From Sphingomonas albertensis (GTDB taxonomy: Bacteria > Pseudomonadota > Alphaproteobacteria > Sphingomonadales > Sphingomonadaceae), in contig NZ_JACONT010000015.1 of NCBI RefSeq assembly GCF_014358075.1, forward strand, positions 1 through 64,000: DNA of 64,000 nt. The letters are read 5' to 3'. Positions 35,109 through 44,481 of the stretch are shown piece after piece; the first letter of the stretch is position 1; each line of letters opens with the position of its first letter. The notes under the pieces were generated by a model, which did not search any database, was not told the DNA's origin, and worked only from the letters and a program-made list of their open reading frames with translations. A program made the translations under genes and the position numbers.

Positions 35109-36452
35109 TCACTTCCTCGCGGCGGGCGAGGACGGGGCGGGCATGGCGAAGGTCTTGGAGAGTCCGTGATAGAGCTTTTCGCGGCAGACCCATTGGCTGG
35201 CGGCGTCGGCGATGAAGGCGGTTGCGAACATCGGCAGCATGAGGCCGCGACTGGCGGTGGTTTCGGACAGGATGATCACCGCGGTCAACGGCGCGCGGAC
35301 GACGCCGGCGAAATAGGCGACCATGCCGAGAATGACGATCGCGCTTGCGGGTTCGCCGGGGAAGACCTCGCGCAGCAGGTTGCCGACGCCGGCGCCGACC
35401 GCGAGCGAGGGCGCGAAGATGCCGCCGGGCAGCCCCGCGATCGCCGTCGCCGCGGTCGCGACGAACTTGGCGGGCCCGAACCAGAGCGGTGCATCCACCC
35501 CGACGATCATCGCGCGCGCGGCGGAATAGCCGGTGCCCCAGGTGAGCCCGGTGAACACGCCGAGCAGCGCGACGACAGCGCCGCATGCCCCGGCGAACTT
35601 CACCGGGTTCGCACGCGTCCAGCCCGTCACGCGGTTGCGTCCGAGCGCCATCGCCAGCAGCGTACGCGAGAACAGGCCGCCCGCCATGCCCCCGACGATC
35701 CCGGCGACCGGCGCGACCAATAAGGCGGACAGCAGCGGCATGTGCGCGCCGATCGCGCCGAAATAGATGTAATCGCCCTGCACCGACTGTGCGACCATCC
35801 CGGCAATGACGATCGCCGCGAGCACCAGCAACGTCACGCGCTGTTCATAGGCCGACGCCAGTTCCTCGATCGCGAACAGCAAGCCGGCGAGCGGCGTGTT
35901 GAACGCGGCGGCAACGCCCGCCGCGCCACCTGCGATCAGTACGCCGCCCCGCAACGGCACGCGGACGAGGCGGTGCGTGGCGCCCATCACCGCCGCAGCG
36001 AGCTGGACGGTCGGCCCTTCGCGGCCGACGGATGCGCCGCCCAGCACCGCGCCGATCGTGAGCACCGCCTTTGCGACGACGGTCCGCGGCGAGATCAGCG
36101 TGCGGGTCGCCTCGTTGGGGTCGGCCTGCGCGGCGATCACCTGGGGGATGCCCGACCCGCGCGAGAACGGCGCATAGCGGCGGGTCAGCCAGACCAGTCC
36201 CATGAAGGTCAGCGGCGTCGTCAACAGCGGCAACCAGTGCCAGCGCGTCGCATAGCCGGCGAAAACCGACGCCGCCCAATCCGCCGCCTCGGCAAAGACG
36301 GTCGCGACCACGCCGATGAGGATCGCCCCTACCAGGATCGCCGCGCGCGTCCTGAACTGGACCGAGCGAGGGCCACGCGCCCGCAGCAGCGCGCGATACC
36401 GCGACGGGGTCCAGCGTCGCGCCGGCATCAATCGATCGAAAAGCCCAGACAT
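35109..36452 (-). CDS. ClC-family chloride channel/antiporter
   Basis: 447 residues with about ten membrane helices. The selectivity-filter motifs are present: GSGIPQ, GREGPTVQ (gating Glu) and GGIFAPSLAVG. The FAIEELA segment retains the internal proton-pathway Glu region, so Cl-/H+ exchange is likely rather than passive conduction. There are no C-terminal CBS domains. It begins at ATG 36452, divergent from the DUF2254 gene. Confidence 0.93.
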   Translation of the reverse strand: MSGLFDRLMPARRWTPSRYRALLRARGPRSVQFRTRAAILVGAILIGVVATVFAEAADWAASVFAGYATRWHWLPLLTTPLTFMGLVWLTRRYAPFSRGSGIPQVIAAQADPNEATRTLISPRTVVAKAVLTIGAVLGGASVGREGPTVQLAAAVMGATHRLVRVPLRGGVLIAGGAAGVAAAFNTPLAGLLFAIEELASAYEQRVTLLVLAAIVIAGMVAQSVQGDYIYFGAIGAHMPLLSALLVAPVAGIVGGMAGGLFSRTLLAMALGRNRVTGWTRANPVKFAGACGAVVALLGVFTGLTWGTGYSAARAMIVGVDAPLWFGPAKFVATAATAIAGLPGGIFAPSLAVGAGVGNLLREVFPGEPASAIVILGMVAYFAGVVRAPLTAVIILSETTASRGLMLPMFATAFIADAASQWVCREKLYHGLSKTFAMPAPSSPAARK

Positions 36453-36579
36453 GCGACGTTGACCTAGATTATGCGCCCTCGTCCGTCACCCCGGCATGGC
36501 GAGCCGCAACGTATCCTGGAGCGTTTCATGCGCGCGACCGTTCCGTTTGCGGCGCACAGGCTTCGACCGGGGAAAAGGC

Positions 36580-37833
36580 ATGAAGAAATGGTCGTGGATC
36601 CTGCGCCGGATCGTCCGGAAGATCTGGTTTCGTGCCGCGGTCATCAGCCTGTTGAGCGTCGTGCTGGCGATCCTGTCGGGCGCGATCGTGCCCTATCTCC
36701 CTTATTCGTTCGGCGCCGATCTAGGCCAGGACGCGGTCGGCACGATCCTGCAGATCATGGCGTCGAGCATGCTGGCGGTGACGACCTTTTCACTGACGGC
36801 GATGGTCAGCGCCTATTCGTCGGCGACGCAGTTGGCGACGCCGCGCGCGACGCAGTTGCTGATCAACGACCCGACCTCGCAGAGCGCGTTGTCGACCTTC
36901 CTCGGCGCGTTCGTATTCTCGATCGTCGGGATCATCGGCCTCCAGACTCACGCCTATGGCAGCGAAGGCCGGATCATCCTGTTCGGCGCGACCGTCCTGA
37001 TCGTCGTCTGGGTGGTCGTCACGCTGTTGCGCTGGATCGCGCACATTACCGCGTTCGGCCGGATGTCCGACGTCATCGACCGGGTCGAGAATGCCGCCGC
37101 CGACGCGATGACGGACTTTGCCGCGACCCCGTATCTCGGCGGACGTCCCGCGATCGCGGTGCCGGCCGGGGCACAGTCGATCCGCGGCGAGACGACCGGC
37201 TATGTCACGCATGTCGACGTCGCCGCGCTGGGGGCGATCGCGACGCAGCGGGGGATCGTCATCCACGTCGTCGTACTGCCGGGCGCAATGGTCCACCCGC
37301 ACCGCGACCTGATGCGGATCGAAGGCACGGTGGACGACGCGCTGCGGACGCTCATGCTGCGCGCCTTCACGATCGAACGGCATCGCTCGTTCGACCAGGA
37401 CCCGCGGCTCGGGTTGATCGCGCTGTCGGAGATTGCGAGCCGGGCCTTGTCGCCCGCGACCAACGATCCCGGTACCGCGATCGAGGTACTCAACGCGTTG
37501 CTGCGGGTGTTGCTCAACCTGCCGGTCGACCAGCCCGACGCGGTGCAGATCGACGACCTGCCGCCGGTCTATCTGACGCGCCCGACCGTCGAGGAGATGC
37601 TGACCGATGCCTTCCGCCCGATCCTGCGCGAGGGGAGTCAGGAGGCCGAAGTCACGATCCGGCTGACCATCACGCTCGCAGCGCTTCACGCGGCGCTGCC
37701 CGCGGCCCGGCGCGACATCCGCGCGCTGGCCGATCACTGCCTGGAGCGCGCGCGTCGCATGATGGACGACGCGGACGATCTCGCCGCGTTCGAGGCTGCG
37801 CATCGCGGGCATTGGGGCGATCGCGCAGACTGA
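36580..37833 (+). CDS. DUF2254 membrane protein
   Basis: 417 residues. Hydrophobic helices lie at about residues 18-40, 58-76, 105-125 and 133-152, followed by a soluble C-terminal half (GYVTHVDVAALGAIATQRG, LGLIALSEIASRALSPATNDPGTA) typical of DUF2254. Function unknown. The ATG at 36580 has GGAAAAGG ahead; the upstream frame to 36496 is ignored. A short tandem repeat follows its stop. Confidence 0.88.
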   Translation: MKKWSWILRRIVRKIWFRAAVISLLSVVLAILSGAIVPYLPYSFGADLGQDAVGTILQIMASSMLAVTTFSLTAMVSAYSSATQLATPRATQLLINDPTSQSALSTFLGAFVFSIVGIIGLQTHAYGSEGRIILFGATVLIVVWVVVTLLRWIAHITAFGRMSDVIDRVENAAADAMTDFAATPYLGGRPAIAVPAGAQSIRGETTGYVTHVDVAALGAIATQRGIVIHVVVLPGAMVHPHRDLMRIEGTVDDALRTLMLRAFTIERHRSFDQDPRLGLIALSEIASRALSPATNDPGTAIEVLNALLRVLLNLPVDQPDAVQIDDLPPVYLTRPTVEEMLTDAFRPILREGSQEAEVTIRLTITLAALHAALPAARRDIRALADHCLERARRMMDDADDLAAFEAAHRGHWGDRAD

Positions 37834-37875
37834 CCCGTAGTCCTGGCCCGTAGATCCTGCCCCGTAGATCCTGAC
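37834..37875. repeat. Short tandem repeat (period 13-14 bp)
   Basis: CCCGTAG begins at 37834, 37847 and 37861, each followed by (A)TCCTG, with a degraded fourth unit (CCGATAG) to about 37881. It lies between the DUF2254 stop and the convergent rlpA end. Confidence 0.7.
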
Positions 37876-37889
37876 CGATAGTTCGGCGA

Positions 37890-38459
37890 TCAGAATCCGG
37901 CGGCAGCCAGCTGTGATCTGAGGCTCAGCCGATCATGCTCGGAGATCGGCGGCAGCTCTCGCGCGCGCTTGCCCTTGCGGAGTCGGGCACGGTCGTCGGC
38001 GGTCGGCTCGACGCGGCGAACCCTGACTGCGGCCTGACCCCCTGCGCGAACCCCCAGTTGCTCGGCCGCGCCGCGCGACAGGTCGATGATCCGCGCGCCG
38101 CCGGCGAACGGGCCCCGATCGTTGATCCGCACGATGATCCGCCGGCCGGTATCGAGCGCGGTGACCTCGACATAGGTCGGCAGCGGCAGCGTGGTATGCG
38201 CCGCGGTCGTCCAGTCGGGGCGGAACCGCTCGCCGCTCGCGGTACGGTTACCCGATTCCGATCCGTACCAGCTGGCATATCCGAGCACGTCGTAGGTGGG
38301 ATCGACGGCGGGCACATAGGTGGCGCCCCTGACCCGGTAGGGACCGCCGAGCTTGACCGGGGCATCGCTGACCGGGCGATAGGATCCGCCTGCACAACCG
38401 GTCAAAGCGAGCAGGCCGAGGCACGCGGTGCCGGTCGCGGTTCGTAGAAGGTTCGACAT
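37890..38459 (-). CDS. rlpA: RlpA-like septal ring lytic transglycosylase (lipoprotein)
   Basis: 189 residues. Signal with lipobox LTGC (MSNLLRTATGTACLGLLALTGC), so an outer-membrane lipoprotein. The double-psi beta-barrel holds YASWYGSESGNRTASGERF and VRINDRGPFAGGARIIDLSRGAAEQLG, which match RlpA; these cut glycan strands lacking stem peptides. No SPOR domain is present at the C-terminus, so localisation to the septum may differ from E. coli. AGGATA lies ahead of the ATG at 38459. The SleB-like hydrolase gene is just upstream in the same direction. Confidence 0.92.
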   Translation of the reverse strand: MSNLLRTATGTACLGLLALTGCAGGSYRPVSDAPVKLGGPYRVRGATYVPAVDPTYDVLGYASWYGSESGNRTASGERFRPDWTTAAHTTLPLPTYVEVTALDTGRRIIVRINDRGPFAGGARIIDLSRGAAEQLGVRAGGQAAVRVRRVEPTADDRARLRKGKRARELPPISEHDRLSLRSQLAAAGF

Positions 38460-38509
38460 GGATATCCTTGTCCGTCGGGCCGATGCAGGAATGGGCTCCG
38501 GCAAAAGCG

Positions 38510-39226
38510 TCATCGCCGCTGATAGAAGATGTGCGAACGCACGGTCGCCACCTTGACCAGCGACGACCGCCAATAGGGGACCAGCCAGTCGGTGTGATAG
38601 TGCGTCGCCCGGCCGACCGGCGCATAGACATAACCGCCGAGCGCGCGGCGTGCGGCACGGCGAGCCTGCTCCCACCCATTGCGTTCAGGCCGGCGCGTCT
38701 GCGATCCGTCGCAGGTGAACGAGAATTGGCACCCGGTGGTCCGGTTCGATCCCTGATAGACCACCCCGCAGACCGTCTTGGGAAACCCCGGCGCGCGGAC
38801 CCGGTTGAGCACGACCTGGATCACGGCGCGCTGTCCGTCGCGGTCGCTGCCGGCCTCGTACAGCGCGACCGTCGCGAGGCATTCGGTCGCCTGTTCGCGC
38901 GCCGCCGGGCCGCCGCGGAAGCGGAAGCGCTTGGCGGGCGAGCGCTCTTTCACCACGATCGGGACCAGCGCATTGGAGGCGCGAGCCTGCGCCATGGTGA
39001 GCCGGCGCGGACGCCGCAAATCGGTGCTTGCGGTCGGCCAGGGCAGGTCGGTGAGCGAACCGCAGATCACCGCGAACACGACCGCGGCGCCGAGCAGCAG
39101 CAGCCAGTGTTCGGAGGACGGCCGGCGCGGTGATGACCGCGAGCGAGAGCCCTGGGAGCGAGCGCCGTGGGAGCGAGAGCGCACGGCAGGAGATCGAGCG
39201 CGTCGCTGGGGCATCGCCGCATCCAT
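38510..39226 (-). CDS. SleB-like cell wall hydrolase
   Basis: 238 residues. A basic, Arg/Ser-rich cytoplasmic N-terminus (residues 1-38) leads into a single membrane anchor (HWLLLLGAAVVFAVICGSL). The periplasmic hydrolase_2 domain has the catalytic Glu in LYEAGSDRDGQRAVIQVVLNRV and the conserved GRATHYHTDWL. SleB-type enzymes are lytic transglycosylases. A second ATG at 39214 is possible. With rlpA 50 bases downstream it forms a small cell-wall remodelling pair. Confidence 0.9.
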   Translation of the reverse strand: MDAAMPQRRARSPAVRSRSHGARSQGSRSRSSPRRPSSEHWLLLLGAAVVFAVICGSLTDLPWPTASTDLRRPRRLTMAQARASNALVPIVVKERSPAKRFRFRGGPAAREQATECLATVALYEAGSDRDGQRAVIQVVLNRVRAPGFPKTVCGVVYQGSNRTTGCQFSFTCDGSQTRRPERNGWEQARRAARRALGGYVYAPVGRATHYHTDWLVPYWRSSLVKVATVRSHIFYQRR

Positions 39227-39317
39227 AACCGCGATCCCCCGTCAGGGAAATGGTGTGGGGTGCAGGGTGCGGGGTGAGTAGCGCGGGGCGCGACGCTCCG
39301 ACCGAGCGCCGCGCCCG

Positions 39318-40157
39318 CTACAGACCGTAGGCGATCGCCGCGGTGCCGCCGAAGATGCGGTCGCGCGCTTCGGGACAGGCGCGCGTGACGAAGTCGTCGA
39401 TCAGGTCGTGGACCGCCTGATACTCGGCCGCAAGGCGACAGACCGGCCAGTCGGAGCCGAAGATCAGCCGATCGGGTCCGAAACAGGCGAGCAGATGATC
39501 CAGATAGGGCGCAATCCGATCCGCGGTCCAGGTCGCGTGGTCAGCCTCGGTCACCAGCCCCGACAGCTTACACAGCAGCGCCGGCGCACGGGCCATGTCG
39601 GCGATCGCATCGGCCCAGGGTTGCCAGTCGCCGGTCGCGATAGCGGGCTTGGCGCCGTGATCGAGGATCAGCTGCCCGTCGCGGATCTGGTCGACGCCGA
39701 CCAGATCGACGAACCGGCGGACAAGTCCGGCCTCCCGCGGCTTGACGAGGATGTCGTAGCTGAACCCGCGCGCCAGCGCCGCGCGGACGCCGCGCACGAA
39801 TGCCGGCGTCAGCAGGAAATCGTCCGCCGGTTCGTCCTGCACCATGTGCCGGAACCCGACCAGCGCAGGACGCAGCCGCACTGCATCGAGCCGGTCCGCG
39901 ACATCGTCCGCGGAGAGATCGGTCCAGCCGACCACGCCCAGGATACGCGGCGTATCCGCGGCGAGCTGGAGCAACGCGTCGGTCTCCGCCTCGGTCTGCT
40001 CGGCCTGCACCGCGATGCAGCCGTCGAAGCCAGTCCTATCGAGCAACGGCATCAGATCGGCCGGCGCATGATCGCGCGCCAGCACGCTGCCGGGCTCGAT
40101 CCACGGATGCGCTGCCGGCGAATAGCGCCAGAAATGCTGGTGCGCGTCGATCCGCAT
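39318..40157 (-). CDS. Amidohydrolase-family lactonase (L-fuconolactonase-like)
   Basis: 279 residues, cytosolic. TIM-barrel amidohydrolase of the COG3618 group: metal motif DAHQHFW at the N-terminus, GFRHMVQDEP, LDHGAKP, and C-terminal Asp in FGSDWPVCRL. This group includes L-fucono-1,5-lactonase and 2-pyrone-4,6-dicarboxylate hydrolase; the opening favours a fuconolactonase. Start at ATG 40157, whose ribosome site is weak; the frame is open to 40229. A possible functional link exists to the fucose-type genes at 62.9-64 kb, but they are 23 kb apart. Confidence 0.85.
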   Translation of the reverse strand: MRIDAHQHFWRYSPAAHPWIEPGSVLARDHAPADLMPLLDRTGFDGCIAVQAEQTEAETDALLQLAADTPRILGVVGWTDLSADDVADRLDAVRLRPALVGFRHMVQDEPADDFLLTPAFVRGVRAALARGFSYDILVKPREAGLVRRFVDLVGVDQIRDGQLILDHGAKPAIATGDWQPWADAIADMARAPALLCKLSGLVTEADHATWTADRIAPYLDHLLACFGPDRLIFGSDWPVCRLAAEYQAVHDLIDDFVTRACPEARDRIFGGTAAIAYGL

Positions 40158-40254
40158 CACCGGCGGCCGATCGGGAGGAAAGATTGCGTCATACCCGCGT
40201 CGTGTATTGCGACCGTGCGCCCGCCGCAATCGGGGGTCGCAATCGCGCGACGTC

Positions 40255-41109
40255 TCAGGCCGCGGTCACCGCCGGCATGAAGATATAACCGTTGCCGCGC
40301 ACCGTCCGGATGATCTCGACGGTGTCATAGGCATGCAGCTTGCGACGCAGGCGGCTGATGTTGACGTCGATCGTCCGCCCGCGCGCCATGCTGTCGGTAC
40401 GGCCCGACTGCGCGATCATGTCGTCGCGCGAATGCACGGTCTGCGGCTGCGACACGAACACGTTGAGCAACTGGAACTCGCCATCGGTCAGGCGGACCAT
40501 CGTGCCGTCGGGCGCGTAGAGCGTGCGCATCCGGCAATCGAGCGTCCAGCCGGCGAACGCGAAGGTCATCGCGCGCGCCGGCGACACCGCGCCGTCGCCC
40601 TGTTGCTCCGCATTCGATGCGCCATCCCTGTGCGCGAGCCCGGCACCGCGTCGCCGCAGGACCGAGCGGATTCGAGCGAGGATCTCGCGTGGGCTGGCGG
40701 GCTTGGTGACATAATCGTCCGCGCCCAGTTCGAGCGCGACGACCCGGTCGACTTCGCTCACCAGTGCCGAGAACATGATGACCGCCGGTGCCTGACCGTT
40801 ACGGGTCAGCGTCCGCAGCACCGACAGGCCATCCTCGCCAGGCATCATCATGTCGAGCACGATCAGGTCGCAGGGCGATCGGCCGAGCCGGGTGCGCAAT
40901 GCCGCACCGCTATCGACTGCTTCGGCGCGCAGGCCGTGATCGACGAGGAATTCGGTCAGCAACTCGCGCAGGCCGGGATCGTCGTCGACGATGACGATCC
41001 GCGCGCTGCCGGCATCGGTGCCGTCGACGGCTGCGTGGTCGTCGAGTTGTGAAGCTGGCGAGACGGAAACGGGGAGCCCGTAATGGTTTGCGATCATGTA
41101 CGCGGTCAT
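40255..41109 (-). CDS. OmpR/PhoB-family response regulator
   Basis: 284 residues. A non-conserved N-terminal extension of about 35 residues precedes the receiver domain (VIVDDDPGLRE, phosphoacceptor Asp in LIVLDMMMPGEDG, Thr/Ser in MFSALV, Lys in YVTKPAS), then a linker and the winged-helix trans_reg_C domain (VRLTDGEFQLLNVFV, RTIDVNISRLRRKL, IRTVRGNGYIF). No histidine kinase is adjacent, so it is an orphan regulator here. Start at 41109 is a choice among several close ATGs (41097 is next). Confidence 0.92.
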   Translation of the reverse strand: MTAYMIANHYGLPVSVSPASQLDDHAAVDGTDAGSARIVIVDDDPGLRELLTEFLVDHGLRAEAVDSGAALRTRLGRSPCDLIVLDMMMPGEDGLSVLRTLTRNGQAPAVIMFSALVSEVDRVVALELGADDYVTKPASPREILARIRSVLRRRGAGLAHRDGASNAEQQGDGAVSPARAMTFAFAGWTLDCRMRTLYAPDGTMVRLTDGEFQLLNVFVSQPQTVHSRDDMIAQSGRTDSMARGRTIDVNISRLRRKLHAYDTVEIIRTVRGNGYIFMPAVTAA

Positions 41110-41275
41110 GGATCGCGCGTTTGTCCGCGATATGTCCGTTTGTTTCACAGCGCGCATCAACGAGGCCCGCACGCAATATTGCGAAGTCGCAAAAACCCTG
41201 CCCTGCCCCTGCCGTCACGGTGACGTGAAGGCGGAGGCAGCGCAGGGTAAGGAAGCCCACGTCCCGTTGGGCGGT

Positions 41276-41312
41276 GCCTGCAATCCCCTGTCTGGCGGAG
41301 AGGATTGCAGGC
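41276..41312. other. Stem-loop downstream of the TonB receptor gene
   Basis: GCCTGCAATCC (41276-41286) pairs perfectly with GGATTGCAGGC (41302-41312), an 11-bp stem with a 15-base loop, ten bases after the receptor stop. No T-run follows on the minus strand, so it may be a 3'-end stabiliser or a Rho-assisted terminator. Confidence 0.6.
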
Positions 41313-41321
41313 TGTTCGATC

Positions 41322-44159
41322 CTAGAACTTGACGTTCGTGCTGACGAAGAATGCACGGCCGTACGGGTCGTAGGTCGAAGGATAGGTGTTCGCCTGTTCC
41401 TGGTTGTCGCCCATGATCGGGGGCTTCTTGTTGAACAGGTTGTTCACGCCGACCGACCAGGTGAAGCCCGGCTTCACCTCGAACGCCGTGGTCAGGTCGA
41501 AATAGTTGTACGCCTTAATCTTCTCGACGGCATATACCGTACCATTGTCATCGTCCTTCACCGGCGACAGGTAGCGATAGAGCAGCGAAACCGTCACCGG
41601 ACCGGTCGAATAGGTCGTGCGGGCCGACAGGCGCCACTTGGCGTACGGATTGCCGCACGTCGTGCCGAACTTGCCCGCACAGTTGATCGTCAGGTCGGGG
41701 ATCGATGCGAGCGGGTTGTAGTTGAACGCGATCAGCCGCGTCCCGCTGACCCGGAAGTCGAGCTTGCTGGTTTCGCTGCCGAATGCACCGAAGTTCAGCG
41801 GCAGGCCGTACCGCGCCTCGAAATCGACGCCACGTGTGGTCACACCCCCGGTGTTCGCCAGCGTGTTGACGGCATCGGTGATCGCATAGCTGTTGCCGTC
41901 GCGCGGCAGCGACGAGCAATAGCTGGCATTGTACGGCGTGTAGTTGTTGTCCGCGTCGCCATAGCAGGCGCGGATCAGGTTGGTGGTGCCGACCGTCGAG
42001 ATGTAGTTCGCGATCTTGATCTTGTAATAGTCGGCCGTGAACGAGAAGCCGGGCAGAAAGCGGGGCTGGAGGACGATGCCGGCGGTGTACGTATCCGACG
42101 TTTCCTCGCGCAGCGCCGGGTTGCCGCCGTTGATCGTCTGGATCTGCGTGCTGCCGCCGTCATAGGCGGTGCCGATCAGCGAGGCGGGAACGCCCGTCGA
42201 AAGGCAGCTTGCGTTGAGGTTGGTGTTGGTCACGGCAACCGCGGTGGTGCAGGGATCCGTCGCCGCCGGGAAATCCTGCGACGAACCGCTGTAAAGATCG
42301 TTCACGGTCGGTGCGCGGACGGCCCGCGAATATTGGCCACGCAGCGAGATGTCGTCGATCAGCGACCAGACGACGCCACCCGAATAGGTGTTCACCGATT
42401 TCGCCGCGGTCGAATAATAGGAATAGCGATACGCGCCATTCACTTCGAGCTTCTTTATCAGCGGGATATCGGCGAGCAACGGGACGGCGACTTCGGTATA
42501 GGCTTCCTTCACGTCGTAACCGCCGCTGAGCCCTTCGCCCGCGTTGAAGCCGACCACGTCGCCCGACGACAGCGCGAAATCGGGGCTATAGGCGCCATGT
42601 TCGCGGCGATACTCGGTACCGAAGACGATGCCGACCGGCCCCGCGCCCAGATCGAACAGGTTGCGGTTCGAGATCGACGCACTGGCGACCTGCTCGCTGA
42701 TCGTGCTGGAATTCTGCGTCGGGATCGTGATGAAGTCCGCTGCAGCCGAGCTGATGTTGCCCGCACCGAAGATGTTCAGCGGAACGCAGCCGTTGCTGGT
42801 ATCCGAACACACCAGGTTACCGCTGGCATCGGTGGTGGTGCGAAGCGCCTGCAACACGCGGCTACGCGACACGTTGCCGTTCTGCGTCTCGGTCGAGCGG
42901 GTGCGCGAATAGCTGTAATACGCGTCGTAGTTCCAGCCGCCGCCGATATCGCCATTGGCACCGAGCACCGCGCGGTATGCCGTGTTGTCGTTGTTCGAAA
43001 CACGCGCACCGACCTCGGTCAGGCGGCGATAGATCGTCGAGGTGACATAGCCGTCGCCATCGGTGTCACGACCGCGCAGCAACGCCTGCGAACTGGGCGA
43101 CAGGAACGACGAATTGACGTCGAGTTCGACCGAGCCGGTGAACGGCGTCGGCGCGAGCTGGTTCTTGACGCGGTTGTTGATCAGCTGACCTTCGGCGTAG
43201 ACGTTGAACGCCTTGCTGACCTCGTAATGCGTCTGCGCGCTCATCAGGAACCGCTCCTGCGGGACCTGCAGATAGTTCGAGGGCGCATAATTATACGCGT
43301 CGGTTGCCGAGTTGTACGCCGAGTAGCTGCCGTCGGTCTCGAACTTGCGATTGACGCCTCCGAGCGCGAAACGGGTGCCCTCGATCGAGCCCGAGCCGCC
43401 TGAGATCAGGCCGCCCGCGCCGTCGTCGACCAGAGCCTGGCGCGAATAATCGCGCGCCGACTGGAGGATGCCGTTGCGCTTGGTGTAATCGAAATAGATC
43501 GTCGCGTTGCCGCGGCCGTCTTCGAAATTGCCACCGAGCAACAGGTTGCCGTTGAAGTTGCCGCCGTCGCCAGCCTCGTTGATGCGGTAGTTCGCGTTCG
43601 CCTGAACGCCGCTGAAGTCCTTCTTCATCACGAAGTTGACGACGCCCGCGATCGCATCCGAGCCATACACCGCCGAACGGCCGCCGGTGACGATGTCGAC
43701 GCGCTCGATCAGCGCCGAGGGTATGGTATTGAGATCGACGACCTGGTTCGAGTCATAGGCGACGTAGCGACGGTTGTTGACGAGGACGAGCGTGCGCGTC
43801 GAGCCGAGACCGCGAAGGTCCGCCGTCGCGACGCCGCCGCCCGGGTTGTTCGAGGCGCCGGTCGTGCTGGGGATCAACTGCGGAAGGTCCTTCAGGACGC
43901 TCTCGACGTTGATCTGACCCGACAGCGCGATTTCCTTGGCGCTGACTACCGAGATCGGCGACGCCTGACGCAGGCTTTCACCGCCAAGGCGCGAGCCGGT
44001 CACGACGATCGTGTCGCCATCCTCGGGCGTCGCCTGATCGGTTGCCGCATCAAGCGATGCGGCCGGCGATGTCTGCTCCGTGGCCTGCGCCCAGACCGGG
44101 GTAGCGATCCCAAGCAGTAGCGTAGACGCCAGAAGGCGCTTGCGAAAATCCAGACGCAT
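41322..44159 (-). CDS. TonB-dependent outer-membrane receptor
   Basis: 945 residues. Signal peptide MRLDFRKRLLASTLLLGIATPVWAQ, a short linker, then the plug domain (IVVTGSRLGGESLRQASPISVVSAKEI, ATADLRGLGSTRTLVLVNNRRY, IERVDIVTGGRSAVYGSDAIAGVVNFVMKKDF) and a 22-strand barrel ending YDPYGRAFFVSTNVKF. The plug is of the sphingomonad/Caulobacter oligosaccharide or peptide-type rather than a siderophore type, but the ligand is unknown. GGGAG precedes ATG 44159. A small inverted repeat lies in its leader; no transcription factor or anti-sigma gene flanks it. Confidence 0.94.
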   Translation of the reverse strand: MRLDFRKRLLASTLLLGIATPVWAQATEQTSPAASLDAATDQATPEDGDTIVVTGSRLGGESLRQASPISVVSAKEIALSGQINVESVLKDLPQLIPSTTGASNNPGGGVATADLRGLGSTRTLVLVNNRRYVAYDSNQVVDLNTIPSALIERVDIVTGGRSAVYGSDAIAGVVNFVMKKDFSGVQANANYRINEAGDGGNFNGNLLLGGNFEDGRGNATIYFDYTKRNGILQSARDYSRQALVDDGAGGLISGGSGSIEGTRFALGGVNRKFETDGSYSAYNSATDAYNYAPSNYLQVPQERFLMSAQTHYEVSKAFNVYAEGQLINNRVKNQLAPTPFTGSVELDVNSSFLSPSSQALLRGRDTDGDGYVTSTIYRRLTEVGARVSNNDNTAYRAVLGANGDIGGGWNYDAYYSYSRTRSTETQNGNVSRSRVLQALRTTTDASGNLVCSDTSNGCVPLNIFGAGNISSAAADFITIPTQNSSTISEQVASASISNRNLFDLGAGPVGIVFGTEYRREHGAYSPDFALSSGDVVGFNAGEGLSGGYDVKEAYTEVAVPLLADIPLIKKLEVNGAYRYSYYSTAAKSVNTYSGGVVWSLIDDISLRGQYSRAVRAPTVNDLYSGSSQDFPAATDPCTTAVAVTNTNLNASCLSTGVPASLIGTAYDGGSTQIQTINGGNPALREETSDTYTAGIVLQPRFLPGFSFTADYYKIKIANYISTVGTTNLIRACYGDADNNYTPYNASYCSSLPRDGNSYAITDAVNTLANTGGVTTRGVDFEARYGLPLNFGAFGSETSKLDFRVSGTRLIAFNYNPLASIPDLTINCAGKFGTTCGNPYAKWRLSARTTYSTGPVTVSLLYRYLSPVKDDDNGTVYAVEKIKAYNYFDLTTAFEVKPGFTWSVGVNNLFNKKPPIMGDNQEQANTYPSTYDPYGRAFFVSTNVKF

Positions 44160-44481
44160 GTCGATACTCCCTGAACCGCAATCCCATGTATTGCGGCATT
44201 TTTGTGCGATTACGGATTGGTTCCGTTGCCGACATCTGAAGCGCGTCTGAATGTTCGACAATCGCTAAAGTGTCTCCGAACCGTCATCGTCGTGATGTGT
44301 TGTACGGTCGGCACGGTTTGTGACCGCCCGTTGCCAATCTATACATTTGGTGACTGGTTCATGTCATGGGATTCACATTGCGAACACGCACGAAACATAT
44401 ACCGGGGGTGCACGTCGGCTGTCGGCTATCGCGATCGGCGGTATTGAACGAACCGCGCGTCGGGGCTAGCGGCACGGCATC
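44160..44481. promoter_or_regulatory. Divergent intergenic region between the TonB receptor and the sugar-transfer cluster
   Basis: 322 bases without a gene. Near the receptor start, CCGCAAT (44176-44182) and ATTGCGG (44190-44196) form an inverted repeat with a 7-base spacer, 17 to 37 bases ahead of the ATG; it could be an operator or a leader hairpin. The rest is lower in G+C than its surroundings and probably holds both promoters; no other clear motif was found. Confidence 0.5.

Noticed and set aside
41274..43403. 709-residue open frame antisense to the first TonB receptor
   Set aside because: Same reason: a third-position G+C artefact with no recognisable domain, while the receptor frame is convincing.
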